DNA of 33,477 nucleotides from Anaeromyxobacter terrae (lineage in GTDB: Bacteria; Myxococcota; Myxococcia; Myxococcales; Anaeromyxobacteraceae), in the NCBI RefSeq assembly GCF_022690685.1, contig NZ_JALCYY010000053.1:1-33477 (forward strand). Reading direction: 5' to 3'. Each line of letters opens with the position of its first letter. Within the stretch, counting starts at the first letter, position 1. The notes below the pieces were generated by a model. That model saw only the letters and a list, made by a program, of their open reading frames with translations. It did not search any database and was not told the DNA's origin. Of this stretch, positions 14,795 through 22,546 are shown piece by piece. Position numbers and translations under genes: made by a program.

Positions 14795-16483
14795 ATGGTA
14801 TGGGTTCACGCGATGGACGTCGTGCGCCCGAACCCTCCCGCACCTCTCGCGACCGCCTCGACGGTCGCGCTGGATGCGCTCGCGGCGGAGGCGTGGCTGC
14901 TCGAGCCGCCGCCGCCGCACGAGCGAAAGGGCGTCATGCGCGACGAGGCGGCGTTCCTGCTCGACCGGCTCCTCACGACCGTGGCGCGCGGGCACGGCGC
15001 GCTCGAGGTCGCGATCGGCCGTGGGCTCGCGGCGCTCGCGGAGCGAGACGGCGCGATGCGGTTCGGGTACGCGAGCGTCGGCGACTACGCGCGCGAGCGG
15101 CTGGGGATCGGTGCCGGCACCGCCCAGAAGCTGGCCCGGCTCGCGCGGGCGCTGCGCGACCGGCCTGTCCTCGCCGAGGCGGTCCGGCGCGGGGAGGTGA
15201 GCGCGCGCAAGGCGGAGACCGTGCTGCCGGTCGCGCGCTGCGAGGCGGAGGAGCGCTGGGTCGCGCTCGCGCGGACCGAGACGGTGCGGGCGCTCGCGGC
15301 GGCGGTGCGGGCGGAGAGCGCCTCCGACACGGGCGACGACGAGGCGTGGGAGCGCGTCTCGGTTCAGCTCACGCCCGCCGGCCGCGCGAAGCTCGACGAG
15401 GCGATGGCGCTCGCGGGCAAGGTCCTCGGCGCGACGGCGCCGCGGTGGCAGCGCCTCGAGGCGATCTGCGAGGAGTTCCTCGGCGCGCATCCGGTGGGGG
15501 CGTTCCCGGACGGCGGGGACGAGGGCGCGCAGGACAGTGCGCTGCGCGGGCCGGCCGCCGAGTGGCTCGAGGCGGCGAAGGCGGGGCTCGAGGAGGAGTA
15601 CGGGCGCTGGGCGTTCCTCGGGAAGGTCGCTCCGGTCGAGGCGGAGGTGAGCGTCGAGCTCGACGGCGGCATGGACGTGATGGGCGTGGACGCGGAGCTC
15701 CGCCGGCTCGCCGCGATGCGGGACCGCTGGGACGAGCTCGTCGGGCACCTCGGGATGCTCGTCCGGATGCTGGGCCTGTGGCGCGACATGGGCTTCGCCT
15801 CCTTCGGCCACTACTGCGAGGAGCGGCTCGGGATGGCGACGCGCACGGTCGAGCAGCGGGTCGCGCTCGAGCGGAGGCTCCACGCGCTGCCGGCGCTCAG
15901 GCAGGCGATGCGCGACCGGCGCGTCTCGTACGAGCAGGCGCGGCTCGTGGCGGAGGTCGCGGACGATCGCTCCGTCGAGGACTGGATCCGCCGGGCGCAG
16001 GGCACGACCTGCATCGCGCTGCGCCGCGAGATCGAGGCGGAGCAGGAGGCGCAGATGTGCGCGCGCGCCGAGCTGGACCTGCGCGTGCCCCGGCGGGTCG
16101 GACGCCTGCTCGAGGCGGCGGTCCGGGCGGCCCGCGCCGACGCGGACCGCTGGCTCTCGCCCGCGGAGTGCCTCGAGCGGATGGCGGAGCACTTCGTCTC
16201 CACCTGGAAACCGGCGCTCGCGGAGCGGAGCACGCCGCAGCGGCGGGCGATCGCGCGCGACGGCGGCCTCTGCCTCGTGCCGGGCTGCAGCCGTGCGGCG
16301 GTCCACGCGCACCACATCGTCTTCCGCTCGCGCGGCGGCGGGGACGAGCCGCCGAATCTGGCGTCCCTGTGCGCTGCCCACCACCTGCGGGGCATCCACG
16401 GAGGGTTCGTCGAGATCCGCGGCGCGGCGCCCGACCGGCTCACGTGGCGGCTCGGCAGCACGGCGCGACGGGCTGCGCGGTGA
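14795..16483 (+). CDS. HNH endonuclease with duplicated DUF222-like N-terminal modules
   Basis: About 562 residues from ATG 14795; GTG 14762 and ATG 14813 are also possible and none has a clear ribosome site. The C-terminus is a complete HNH nuclease: Cys493-LVPG-Cys498, His504-A-His506-His507, Asn521, then C-AA-His529-His530, the zinc-stabilised beta-beta-alpha-metal form. The long helical N-terminal part contains two related modules: 'FGYASVGDYARERLGIGAGTAQKLARL' (about 87-113) and 'MGFASFGHYCEERLGMATRTVEQRV' (about 330-354). Each is followed by a 'LAEAVRRGEVSARKAETV' / 'LRQAMRDRRVSYEQARLV' segment. Such DUF222-like HNH proteins are often multicopy in genomes; their function is unclear. It lies just right of repeat copy 2. 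Confidence 0.85.
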   Translation: MVWVHAMDVVRPNPPAPLATASTVALDALAAEAWLLEPPPPHERKGVMRDEAAFLLDRLLTTVARGHGALEVAIGRGLAALAERDGAMRFGYASVGDYARERLGIGAGTAQKLARLARALRDRPVLAEAVRRGEVSARKAETVLPVARCEAEERWVALARTETVRALAAAVRAESASDTGDDEAWERVSVQLTPAGRAKLDEAMALAGKVLGATAPRWQRLEAICEEFLGAHPVGAFPDGGDEGAQDSALRGPAAEWLEAAKAGLEEEYGRWAFLGKVAPVEAEVSVELDGGMDVMGVDAELRRLAAMRDRWDELVGHLGMLVRMLGLWRDMGFASFGHYCEERLGMATRTVEQRVALERRLHALPALRQAMRDRRVSYEQARLVAEVADDRSVEDWIRRAQGTTCIALRREIEAEQEAQMCARAELDLRVPRRVGRLLEAAVRAARADADRWLSPAECLERMAEHFVSTWKPALAERSTPQRRAIARDGGLCLVPGCSRAAVHAHHIVFRSRGGGDEPPNLASLCAAHHLRGIHGGFVEIRGAAPDRLTWRLGSTARRAAR

Positions 16484-16658
16484 GGAGGTCGTCGATGCGC
16501 GGGGAGCTCGTTCGTCGCGGTGGAGCGCGCGCTGCGCGTGGACGGGGTCCGGACGCGTTGCGATGAATGGAGCACGACTCCCAGCGTGACGGTCGCGCTT
16601 CACGCCAGGGGACCGTTCGCGCCGAGATCCACACCGAGCGCCCAGCCGCCGCGCATGC

Positions 16659-17558
16659 CTACTTCTCCGCCCCGCTCCTCGCGAGCTCCGCCGCCGCGAA
16701 CTCCACGAACGCGCGCACCTTCGGCAGGACGTGGCGAGACTGCAGCGTGAGGGCGTGGATCGGGTGCTCCTCGCAGACCGCATCCTCGAGCACCTCCACG
16801 AGCTGCCCGGAGGCGCGCGCGCGGGCCATCATGAAGTCGCACACCCAGGCGAGCCCTGCGCCGCCGATGGCGAGATCGACGAGCGCCTCGGCGCTGTTCA
16901 CGGCGATCCGCCCACTCGGCGGGAGCTCGCGCACCTTCGCTCCATCGCGCAGGCGCCACGCGATGGCGCGGCCGTGCAGGGTGAACCCCAGCCGCTCGTG
17001 GCGGGCGAGGGCCTCCACCGTGCGCGGCGTCCCCCGGCGCCGCAGGTAGCCGGGCGCGCCACACACGCGCATCCGGGTGCGCCCGAGACGCCGCGCGATG
17101 AGCCCCGAGTCCGCGAGCGCGCCGATCCGCAGCGCCACGTCGATCCCCCCCGAGACGAGATCTTCCGGGACGTCGCGCAGCACGAGCTCGACCTGCACCG
17201 CAGGGTAGCGCGAGGTGAAGCGCGGGAGGGCCGGCACCAGCACGTGGCGGCCGAGGATCGAGGGCGCCTCGATGCGCAGGAGGCCGGCGGGGCGCTCCCG
17301 CAGGCGCGTCAGGGACGCTCGCGCCTCCTCCAGCTCGCGCAGCGCGCCGCGGCAGCGCTCGACGAACAGCCGCCCCTCCTCGGAGAGCCGCACCGCGCGC
17401 GTCGTCCGATGCAGGAGCCGCACCCCGAGCTCCTCCTCGAGCTGGGCCACCCGGCGGCTGAGCGCCGAGGGGCTGAGGCGCAGCCGCCCGGCCGCGAGCG
17501 TGAAGCTGCCGAGCTCGGCGGCGAGCACGAGCGCCTCGAGGTTCCCCAGTCGATCCAT
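16659..17558 (-). CDS. LysR-family transcriptional regulator
   Basis: 299 residues from ATG 17556-17558 (MDRLGNLEALVLA). The winged helix-turn-helix lies at residues 1-62 with the LysR signature 'GSFTLAAGRLRLSPSALSRRVAQLEEELGVRLLHRTTRAVRLSEEG'-type pattern. An effector-binding periplasmic-protein-like domain (about 90-290) contains 'GGIDVALRIGALADSGLIARRLG' and 'LAIGGAGLAWVCDFM'. The form resembles the AaeR/DsdC-like branch common in proteobacteria. It is transcribed away from the small membrane-protein gene at 17708, the usual arrangement for a LysR regulator and its target. The inducer is unknown. Confidence 0.92.
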   Translation of the reverse strand: MDRLGNLEALVLAAELGSFTLAAGRLRLSPSALSRRVAQLEEELGVRLLHRTTRAVRLSEEGRLFVERCRGALRELEEARASLTRLRERPAGLLRIEAPSILGRHVLVPALPRFTSRYPAVQVELVLRDVPEDLVSGGIDVALRIGALADSGLIARRLGRTRMRVCGAPGYLRRRGTPRTVEALARHERLGFTLHGRAIAWRLRDGAKVRELPPSGRIAVNSAEALVDLAIGGAGLAWVCDFMMARARASGQLVEVLEDAVCEEHPIHALTLQSRHVLPKVRAFVEFAAAELARSGAEK

Positions 17559-17707
17559 TGGCCGCCTCCGAGCGCCATTCGTGCGCGCTGCGCACGGGTG
17601 ATGTGCATGCTTCTCGCGGCCGTGCACGGCACGCACGGGTAGCTCTTCCTCGAACCCGTCGCGGCGCGCGGCTCGCGCGCGCACCACGGGAGAGAGGTGA
17701 CGGAGTC
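17559..17707. promoter_or_regulatory. Divergent LysR/membrane-protein promoter region with palindromes
   Basis: The 149-bp gap contains gtgcgc-gct-gcgcac (17581-17595) and a perfect 12-bp palindrome gccgtgcacggc (17619-17630). They are about 37 bp apart centre to centre, a plausible spacing for a LysR regulator binding two sites between divergent genes. A ribosome site (gagagg, 17691-17696) precedes the plus-strand gene. The -35/-10 elements were not assigned. Confidence 0.4.
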
Positions 17708-18235
17708 ATGCACGACGAATCCCCTGCCCCGCACGCGAGGGCGCTCCTCTACGGCGCGCTCGCGACCCTGGGCCTCACCGCCGCGCACCACGTCTACGGC
17801 GGGGTGCGGTACGGCACCCCCTGGCGCCACCACGCGGCCTTCCTGGCGCTCGGCGTGGGGTCCACCCTCGTCGCCGCGTTCGTCGCGTACCGGCGCCGAC
17901 CCGACTCGCCGCTCGGCCGGGCCGCGGCCCTCGCGTTCGCGGGGATCGCCCTCGTCTTCCCGGTGCTCCTCATCGGCGGCTTCGAGGGGCTCTACAACCA
18001 CGTGCTCAAGAACGCCCTGTTCCTGGGCGGCGCCCCGCGTGACCTCCTGCTCGCGATGTTCCCGCCCCCGAAGTACGAGCTGCCGAACGACGCCTGGTTC
18101 GAGCTCTCGGGCGTGCTGCAGGTGGTCCCCGCCGCCTTCGCGGCGCTCGCGGCGCTGCGGTTCCTCCGCGCGCTCAGGGTCGGCTCCGGGCGAGGCGAGA
18201 GGCACGCCTACGGCGCTCCGCAGGGGCTCGTCTGA
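17708..18235 (+). CDS. Small multi-pass membrane protein, function unknown
   Basis: 175 residues from ATG 17708. Hydrophobic segments at about 12-30, 40-60, 72-95 and 135-155 suggest four membrane helices. Conserved-looking features are 'AAHHVYGGVRYGTPWRHHAA' (histidine-rich between helices 1 and 2), 'FEGLYNHVLKNALF' and 'MFPPPKYELPNDAWFE'. The histidine/tyrosine pattern could bind a metal or haem, but this is only suggestive. No family name was recognised. It is divergent from a LysR regulator, which probably controls it, and it ends before a strong hairpin shared with tpx. Confidence 0.8.
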   Translation: MHDESPAPHARALLYGALATLGLTAAHHVYGGVRYGTPWRHHAAFLALGVGSTLVAAFVAYRRRPDSPLGRAAALAFAGIALVFPVLLIGGFEGLYNHVLKNALFLGGAPRDLLLAMFPPPKYELPNDAWFELSGVLQVVPAAFAALAALRFLRALRVGSGRGERHAYGAPQGLV

Positions 18236-18240
18236 GACGC

Positions 18241-18275
18241 CACGAGGCCAGCGGGTCGCCCCCGCTGGCCTCGTG
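18241..18275. terminator. Bidirectional terminator hairpin
   Basis: cacgaggccagcggg (18241-18255) and cccgctggcctcgtg (18261-18275) are exact 15-bp inverted repeats around a 5-nt loop. They lie 5 bp after the membrane-protein stop and 23 bp before the convergent tpx stop. Perfect symmetry between convergent genes fits a two-way terminator, although neither side has a long T-run. Confidence 0.8.
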
Positions 18276-18298
18276 CTCCTTGCCTAGACGACGTCGGG

Positions 18299-18802
18299 CT
18301 AGCCCTGCGCCGCCTTCAGCGCGGGCTCGTAGTCCGGCTCCTGCCCGATCTCCGGCACGAGCTGGCGGTAGACCACCTTGTCGTCCGCGTCGAGCACCAC
18401 GACCGCGCGGCCGCACAGGCCGGCGAGCGGACCGTCCGTGAGCAGGATGCCGTAGTCCTGCGCGAACTTCTTGTCGCGCATGAGCGAGAGGGTGACGACG
18501 TTCTGCAGCCCCTCGGTCGTGCAGAACCGCTTCGCCGCGAACGGGAGGTCCGCGGAGACGACGAGCACCACCGTGTTCGCGAGCTGGCCCGCCTTCTCGT
18601 TGAACTTGCGGGTCGAGGTGGCGCAGACGGCGGTGTCGAGGCTCGGCACGATGTTCAGGATCTTCCGCTTGCCCTTGAAGTCGGCGAGCGAGACGTCCTT
18701 CAGATCGCCCCCCGTGAGCTTGAAGTCGGGCGCCTTGGCGCCGACGGCCGGCAGCTCGCCGCTGGTGTGGATCGGGTTCCCCTTGAGCGTCACCTGGGCC
18801 AT
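18299..18802 (-). CDS. tpx: Thiol peroxidase (atypical 2-Cys peroxiredoxin, Tpx)
   Basis: 167 residues, the normal Tpx length. The start at ATG 18800-18802 has a ggagg ribosome site just upstream; an in-frame ATG at 18889 would add an unlikely extension. The peroxidatic cysteine is Cys60 in '[15 protein letters not shown]', with the Thr at the usual position. The resolving cysteine is Cys94 in 'AKRFCTTEG', with the spacing expected of atypical 2-Cys enzymes. It reduces peroxides in the cytoplasm using thioredoxin. It is divergent from the oxidoreductase-desulfurase fusion; the 173-bp gap must hold both promoters. Confidence 0.96.
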   Translation of the reverse strand: MAQVTLKGNPIHTSGELPAVGAKAPDFKLTGGDLKDVSLADFKGKRKILNIVPSLDTAVCATSTRKFNEKAGQLANTVVLVVSADLPFAAKRFCTTEGLQNVVTLSLMRDKKFAQDYGILLTDGPLAGLCGRAVVVLDADDKVVYRQLVPEIGQEPDYEPALKAAQG

Positions 18803-18975
18803 GAAGCCTCCGTTCGAGTTCGCGCCGTTGTAACGCGCGCTCCGGCTGGGCGCCGGGATTGTCGCTGCCCGTCCCCAGCGGGGACACACTCACCGTCGCG
18901 CCATCCGGCCGCACCCGCGAGGCGGCTGGCCGCTCTCCGGCGAAGGCCGCATCCATCTGCGGACCGGAGGTGGGG

Positions 18976-21900
18976 ATGGGGGCACCGGAGGCGCCGGAGA
19001 CCAGGACGCGCCGGACAGGCGGCGGCGTCCGGGCTCGCGACGGGCTCTGCGGCATCTGCCCCGCGGGCTGCTGGGTGCGCGCCCACCTCGAGGGCGATCG
19101 GCTCGTCGGGGTGGAGCCGCTGCCCGATCACCCGCTCGGCATGCTCTGCACGATCGGGCGTCACTCGCCCGAGATCGTCCACTCGCCCCACCGGGTGCGC
19201 CAGCCCCTCCGCCGCTCTGGCCCCAAGGGCCGACACGCGTTCGAGCCCGTCTCCTGGGACGCCGCCTACGCGCTCCTCGCCGGGCGCCTCTCGGCCATCA
19301 AGCGGGAGCACGGCGCCGAGGCGACCGCGATCTACACCGGCCGCGGTGCGTTCGAGCTCTCGCTCTGCGACGTGTTCCAGCCGGCCGGCGTCGCCGTCTC
19401 GTCCGCCTCGAGCGTCCTCTTCCCGTTCGGCTCGCCCAACACCCTCGGGGTCGGCGCGCTCTGCTACGTCGCCTTCGCGATGATCGCGCCGCACGTCACG
19501 ATGGGCGCGATGCTGCAGGGCCTCGACGCCGACCTCGACCAGGCCGAGCTCGTCGTCCTGTGGGGGGCGAACCCGGCGACCGACTCGCCGCCGACGGCCC
19601 ACCACCAGGTCGTGCGCGCCCGCCAGCGCGGCGCCCAGGTGATCGCGATCGACCCGCGCCGGAACGACACCGCGCGGGCCGTCGGCGCGGAGTGGATCCC
19701 GATCCGCCCCGGCACCGACGGCGCGCTCGCGCTCGCCCTCGTCGAGGTGCTGATCGAGGAGGAGCTCTTCGACGAGGGGTTCGCGCGCGACTGGACCGTC
19801 GGCTTCGAGGAGCTCGCCCGGCTCGCGCAGCACTACCGGCCGGAGCGCGTCGAGGGGATCACCGGCGTGCCCGCCGGCACCATCCGCGCCCTCGCGCGCC
19901 GCATCGCGGCCGCCCGCGGCGCGTGCCCCGTGACCTACACCGGCCTCGAGTACTCCGGGAACGGCGTGCAGGCCATCCGCGCGCTCCTCACGCTGTGGGG
20001 CCTCGCCGGGCAGCTCGACGTCCCCGGCGGCCTCGTCTTCCGCATGCGCGACGGCGCGTTCCCGCAGAACCGCCGCCACCTCCAGCCGAACCCCGCCGTC
20101 GGAAAGGCGCTCGGGCGCGAGCGCTTCCCCCTCTACACGCGCTACCGCGGCGAGTCTCACGCGATCGCCCTGCCCCGCTCGGTGCTCGAGGGCGATCCGT
20201 ACCGGATCCGCGCGCTCCTCGTGCACGGTGCGTCGATCCTCACCGCCTGGCCGGAGCCGGCGCTGTGGCGCCGCACGCTCGCCGGCCTCGACTTCCTCGT
20301 CTGCATCGACCGCTTCCTCACCGCGGACGCGGCGTTCGCGGACCTCGTCCTGCCGGCGGCGACCGGCTACGAGATCACCTCCTACATGCGCTACGGGCCG
20401 CTCTTCAAGATCCGCGAGCCGCTCGTGCCGCCCGTGGGCGACGCGCGCAACGACCTCCTCATCATGGCCGGGCTCGCCGAGCGGCTCGGCTACGGGCATC
20501 TGTATCCCCAGTCCGAGGAGGCGCTCTTGCGCCACGCGCTCGAGGGGACCGGCTTCACGCTCGAGCAGGTGCGGGCGGCGGGGGGAGAGGCGCGGGTGCC
20601 CGCCCCGTTCCTGCAGTATCGCAAGTGGGAGAAGGGGCTCCTCCGGCCGGACGGCAGGCCCGGCTTCGACACGCCCTCCGGGAAGTTCGAGATCGCGTCG
20701 TCGATCCTCGCGGAGCACGGCTACGACCCGCTGCCGGTCTACGTCGAGCCGCCGGAGAGCCCGGCGAGCCGGCCCGACCTCGCGCGCAGTCACCCGCTCG
20801 TCTTCAACTCCGGAGCGCGCGGCTTCCACGACTTCCGCAGCCAGCACCATGGCGTGCCCGGCCTCGCGGCGCTCTCGCCCGAGCCGCTCGCGACCCTCAG
20901 CGCGGAGGACGCGGCCGCGCGCGGGATCTCCGGCGGGGATCCGGTGTGGGTCGAGACGCCGCGCGGGCGCGCCCGCTTCCGCGCCCACGTGACGCCGGAT
21001 CTCGTGCCCGGCGCGATCGACGCGAGCATGGGCGGCGGCGGGCCGCTCGGGAGCGAGGCGTGGCGCACGTGCAACGTGAACGCCCTCACCGACCTCGCCC
21101 AGTGCGATCCCATCTCGGGCTTCCCGGTCTACAAGGCGCTGCTCTGCGAGGTGCGGCGCGCCGACGGCGTGGCGGCGGCGCCGGCGGCGAACGGCGCGCC
21201 GGAGCGCGAGGATGGGCCGCGGATCGAGGCGGTCGCGCTCCGCCCCATCTACCTCGACCACGCCGCGACCACCCCGCTCGCGCCGGCGGTCGCCGAGGCG
21301 ATGGCGCCGTTCCTCGCGGGCGCGTTCGGGAACCCGTCGAGCGTCCACCCGCGCGGCGCCGAGGCGCGCGCCGCGGTCGAGGACGCGCGCCGAAAGGTGG
21401 CCCGCGCGCTCGAGTGCACCGCGCGGCGCGTGGTGTTCACCGGCTCCGGTTCCGAGTCGGACAACCTCGCCGTGAAGGGGGGCGCCTGGGCGCGCCGGGC
21501 ACGGGGAAGGCACGTCGTCACTACCGCCATCGAGCACCCCGCCGTGCTGGAGGCGTGCCGTGCCCTCGTGCCGCAGGGGTTCGAGCTCACCGTCGTGCCG
21601 GTGGAGCGGGACGGGCGCGTCGCGCCGGAGCGGGTCCTCGCCGCGCTGCGGGACGACACGGTGCTCGTCTCGCTCATGCTCGTGAACAACGAGGTGGGGA
21701 CGATCCAGCCGGTGGCGGCGCTCGCGCCGGCGGTGCGCGCGCGCGGCGCGCTCCTCCACGCCGACGCGGTCCAGGCGCTCGGGAAGGTCCCCCTCGACGT
21801 GGAGGCGCTGGGCGTGGACCTCCTCACCGTCTCGGCGCACAAGATCCACGGGCCGAAGGGCGTCGGCGCGCTCTACGTCCGCGCCGGCGTCGCGCTCGAG

Positions 21901-22401
21901 CCGCTCGTGCACGGCGGCGGGCAGGAGCACGGGCTGCGCTCGGGCACCGAGAACGTCGCCGGCCTGGTCGGGTTCGGGCGCGCCTGCGAGCTCGCCGTGC
22001 AGCGGCTCTCCTCCGGAGAGGTGGACCGGCTGGCGGCGCTGCGCGACCGGCTCGAGGCGGGCCTGCTCAGGCTCGCCCCGGACGCGCGGCGGAACGGCGA
22101 CGGCGCCCGCATCGCGACCACGCTCGACGTGACCCTGCCCGGGATCCGCGGCGAGTCGCTCGTGCTCGCGCTCGGCCGCCGCGCCGTGCACTTCTCGTCC
22201 GGCTCGGCCTGCCACTCCGGCGATCCCGAGCCGTCGCGCACGCTCCTCGCCATGGGGCTCACGGCCGAGGACGCGCACTGCTCGGTGCGCTTCTCCCTCG
22301 GCGCAGGGCAGACCGAGGCGGACGTGGACGAGGCGCTCGCCCGGATCTCCGACACGCTCGCCGCCTCGCGCGCGGCGGTGCGGTTCCTCGCGTGCCGGTG
22401 A
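18976..22401 (+). CDS. Molybdopterin oxidoreductase fused to a NifS/IscS-type cysteine desulfurase
   Basis: One uninterrupted 1141-residue frame from ATG 18976, with ggagg at 18966-18970. Residues ~20-726 form a DMSO-reductase-family enzyme. The [4Fe-4S] ligands are Cys25, Cys28, Cys32 and Cys58. 'FGSPNTLGVGALC' places a probable Mo-ligand Cys163, similar to polysulfide/thiosulfate reductases. A molydopterin-binding C-domain (about 600-726) ends 'VYKALLCEV'. After a ~30-residue Ala/Pro-rich linker, residues 758-1141 form a full cysteine desulfurase: 'IYLDHAATTP', 'GSESDNLA', 'NNEVGTIQP', PLP lysine Lys956 in SAHKIHGPKG, 'GLRSGTENV', and catalytic Cys1079 in SSGSACHSGDPE. Both halves look complete and active. 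There is no Tat signal, so it is cytoplasmic. No electron-transfer partner is encoded alongside. See findings. Confidence 0.93.
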   Translation: MGAPEAPETRTRRTGGGVRARDGLCGICPAGCWVRAHLEGDRLVGVEPLPDHPLGMLCTIGRHSPEIVHSPHRVRQPLRRSGPKGRHAFEPVSWDAAYALLAGRLSAIKREHGAEATAIYTGRGAFELSLCDVFQPAGVAVSSASSVLFPFGSPNTLGVGALCYVAFAMIAPHVTMGAMLQGLDADLDQAELVVLWGANPATDSPPTAHHQVVRARQRGAQVIAIDPRRNDTARAVGAEWIPIRPGTDGALALALVEVLIEEELFDEGFARDWTVGFEELARLAQHYRPERVEGITGVPAGTIRALARRIAAARGACPVTYTGLEYSGNGVQAIRALLTLWGLAGQLDVPGGLVFRMRDGAFPQNRRHLQPNPAVGKALGRERFPLYTRYRGESHAIALPRSVLEGDPYRIRALLVHGASILTAWPEPALWRRTLAGLDFLVCIDRFLTADAAFADLVLPAATGYEITSYMRYGPLFKIREPLVPPVGDARNDLLIMAGLAERLGYGHLYPQSEEALLRHALEGTGFTLEQVRAAGGEARVPAPFLQYRKWEKGLLRPDGRPGFDTPSGKFEIASSILAEHGYDPLPVYVEPPESPASRPDLARSHPLVFNSGARGFHDFRSQHHGVPGLAALSPEPLATLSAEDAAARGISGGDPVWVETPRGRARFRAHVTPDLVPGAIDASMGGGGPLGSEAWRTCNVNALTDLAQCDPISGFPVYKALLCEVRRADGVAAAPAANGAPEREDGPRIEAVALRPIYLDHAATTPLAPAVAEAMAPFLAGAFGNPSSVHPRGAEARAAVEDARRKVARALECTARRVVFTGSGSESDNLAVKGGAWARRARGRHVVTTAIEHPAVLEACRALVPQGFELTVVPVERDGRVAPERVLAALRDDTVLVSLMLVNNEVGTIQPVAALAPAVRARGALLHADAVQALGKVPLDVEALGVDLLTVSAHKIHGPKGVGALYVRAGVALEPLVHGGGQEHGLRSGTENVAGLVGFGRACELAVQRLSSGEVDRLAALRDRLEAGLLRLAPDARRNGDGARIATTLDVTLPGIRGESLVLALGRRAVHFSSGSACHSGDPEPSRTLLAMGLTAEDAHCSVRFSLGAGQTEADVDEALARISDTLAASRAAVRFLACR

Positions 22402-22450
22402 GGAACCTCGTGGCCGTGATGCGGCGAGGCGAGCCCCCCACGCCTCGCCC

Positions 22451-22508
22451 TTCGACAGGCTCAGGGCGAGCGGCTACTGACGACTCCGCTCGCGGTGAGC
22501 CTGTCGAA
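22451..22508. repeat. REP-like inverted repeat between convergent genes
   Basis: Two 23-bp arms (22451-22473 and 22486-22508) are inverted copies with two mismatches, around a 12-nt loop. The outer 13 bp (ttcgacaggctca / tgagcctgtcgaa) are perfect. Sequences of this 'ttcgacaggctcaggg' type are scattered in many GC-rich genomes as intergenic REP-like palindromes. It lies 50 bp after the fusion-gene stop and 39 bp before the convergent helicase stop, so it may also terminate transcription in both directions. Confidence 0.8.
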
Positions 22509-22546
22509 CCGCGAGCAGTCGGGATCGACACGAACGGCCAGGGCCA

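Noticed and set aside
16484-16658. Small gene between the HNH and LysR genes
   Set aside because: Short frames here lack ribosome sites and plausible composition; the region looks like ordinary intergenic DNA between convergent genes.
21150-21250. A hidden start making the cysteine desulfurase a separate overlapping gene
   Set aside because: Only GTG codons without a ribosome site occur near the linker, and there is no stop of the upstream frame; an internal start cannot be fully excluded but the continuous frame is the simpler reading.
18790-22278. Long minus-strand open frame (over 1100 codons) opposite the fusion gene
   Set aside because: It is an Arg/Glu/His-rich shadow of the plus-strand gene's third-position GC; it has no recognisable motifs, while the plus strand shows full catalytic motifs.
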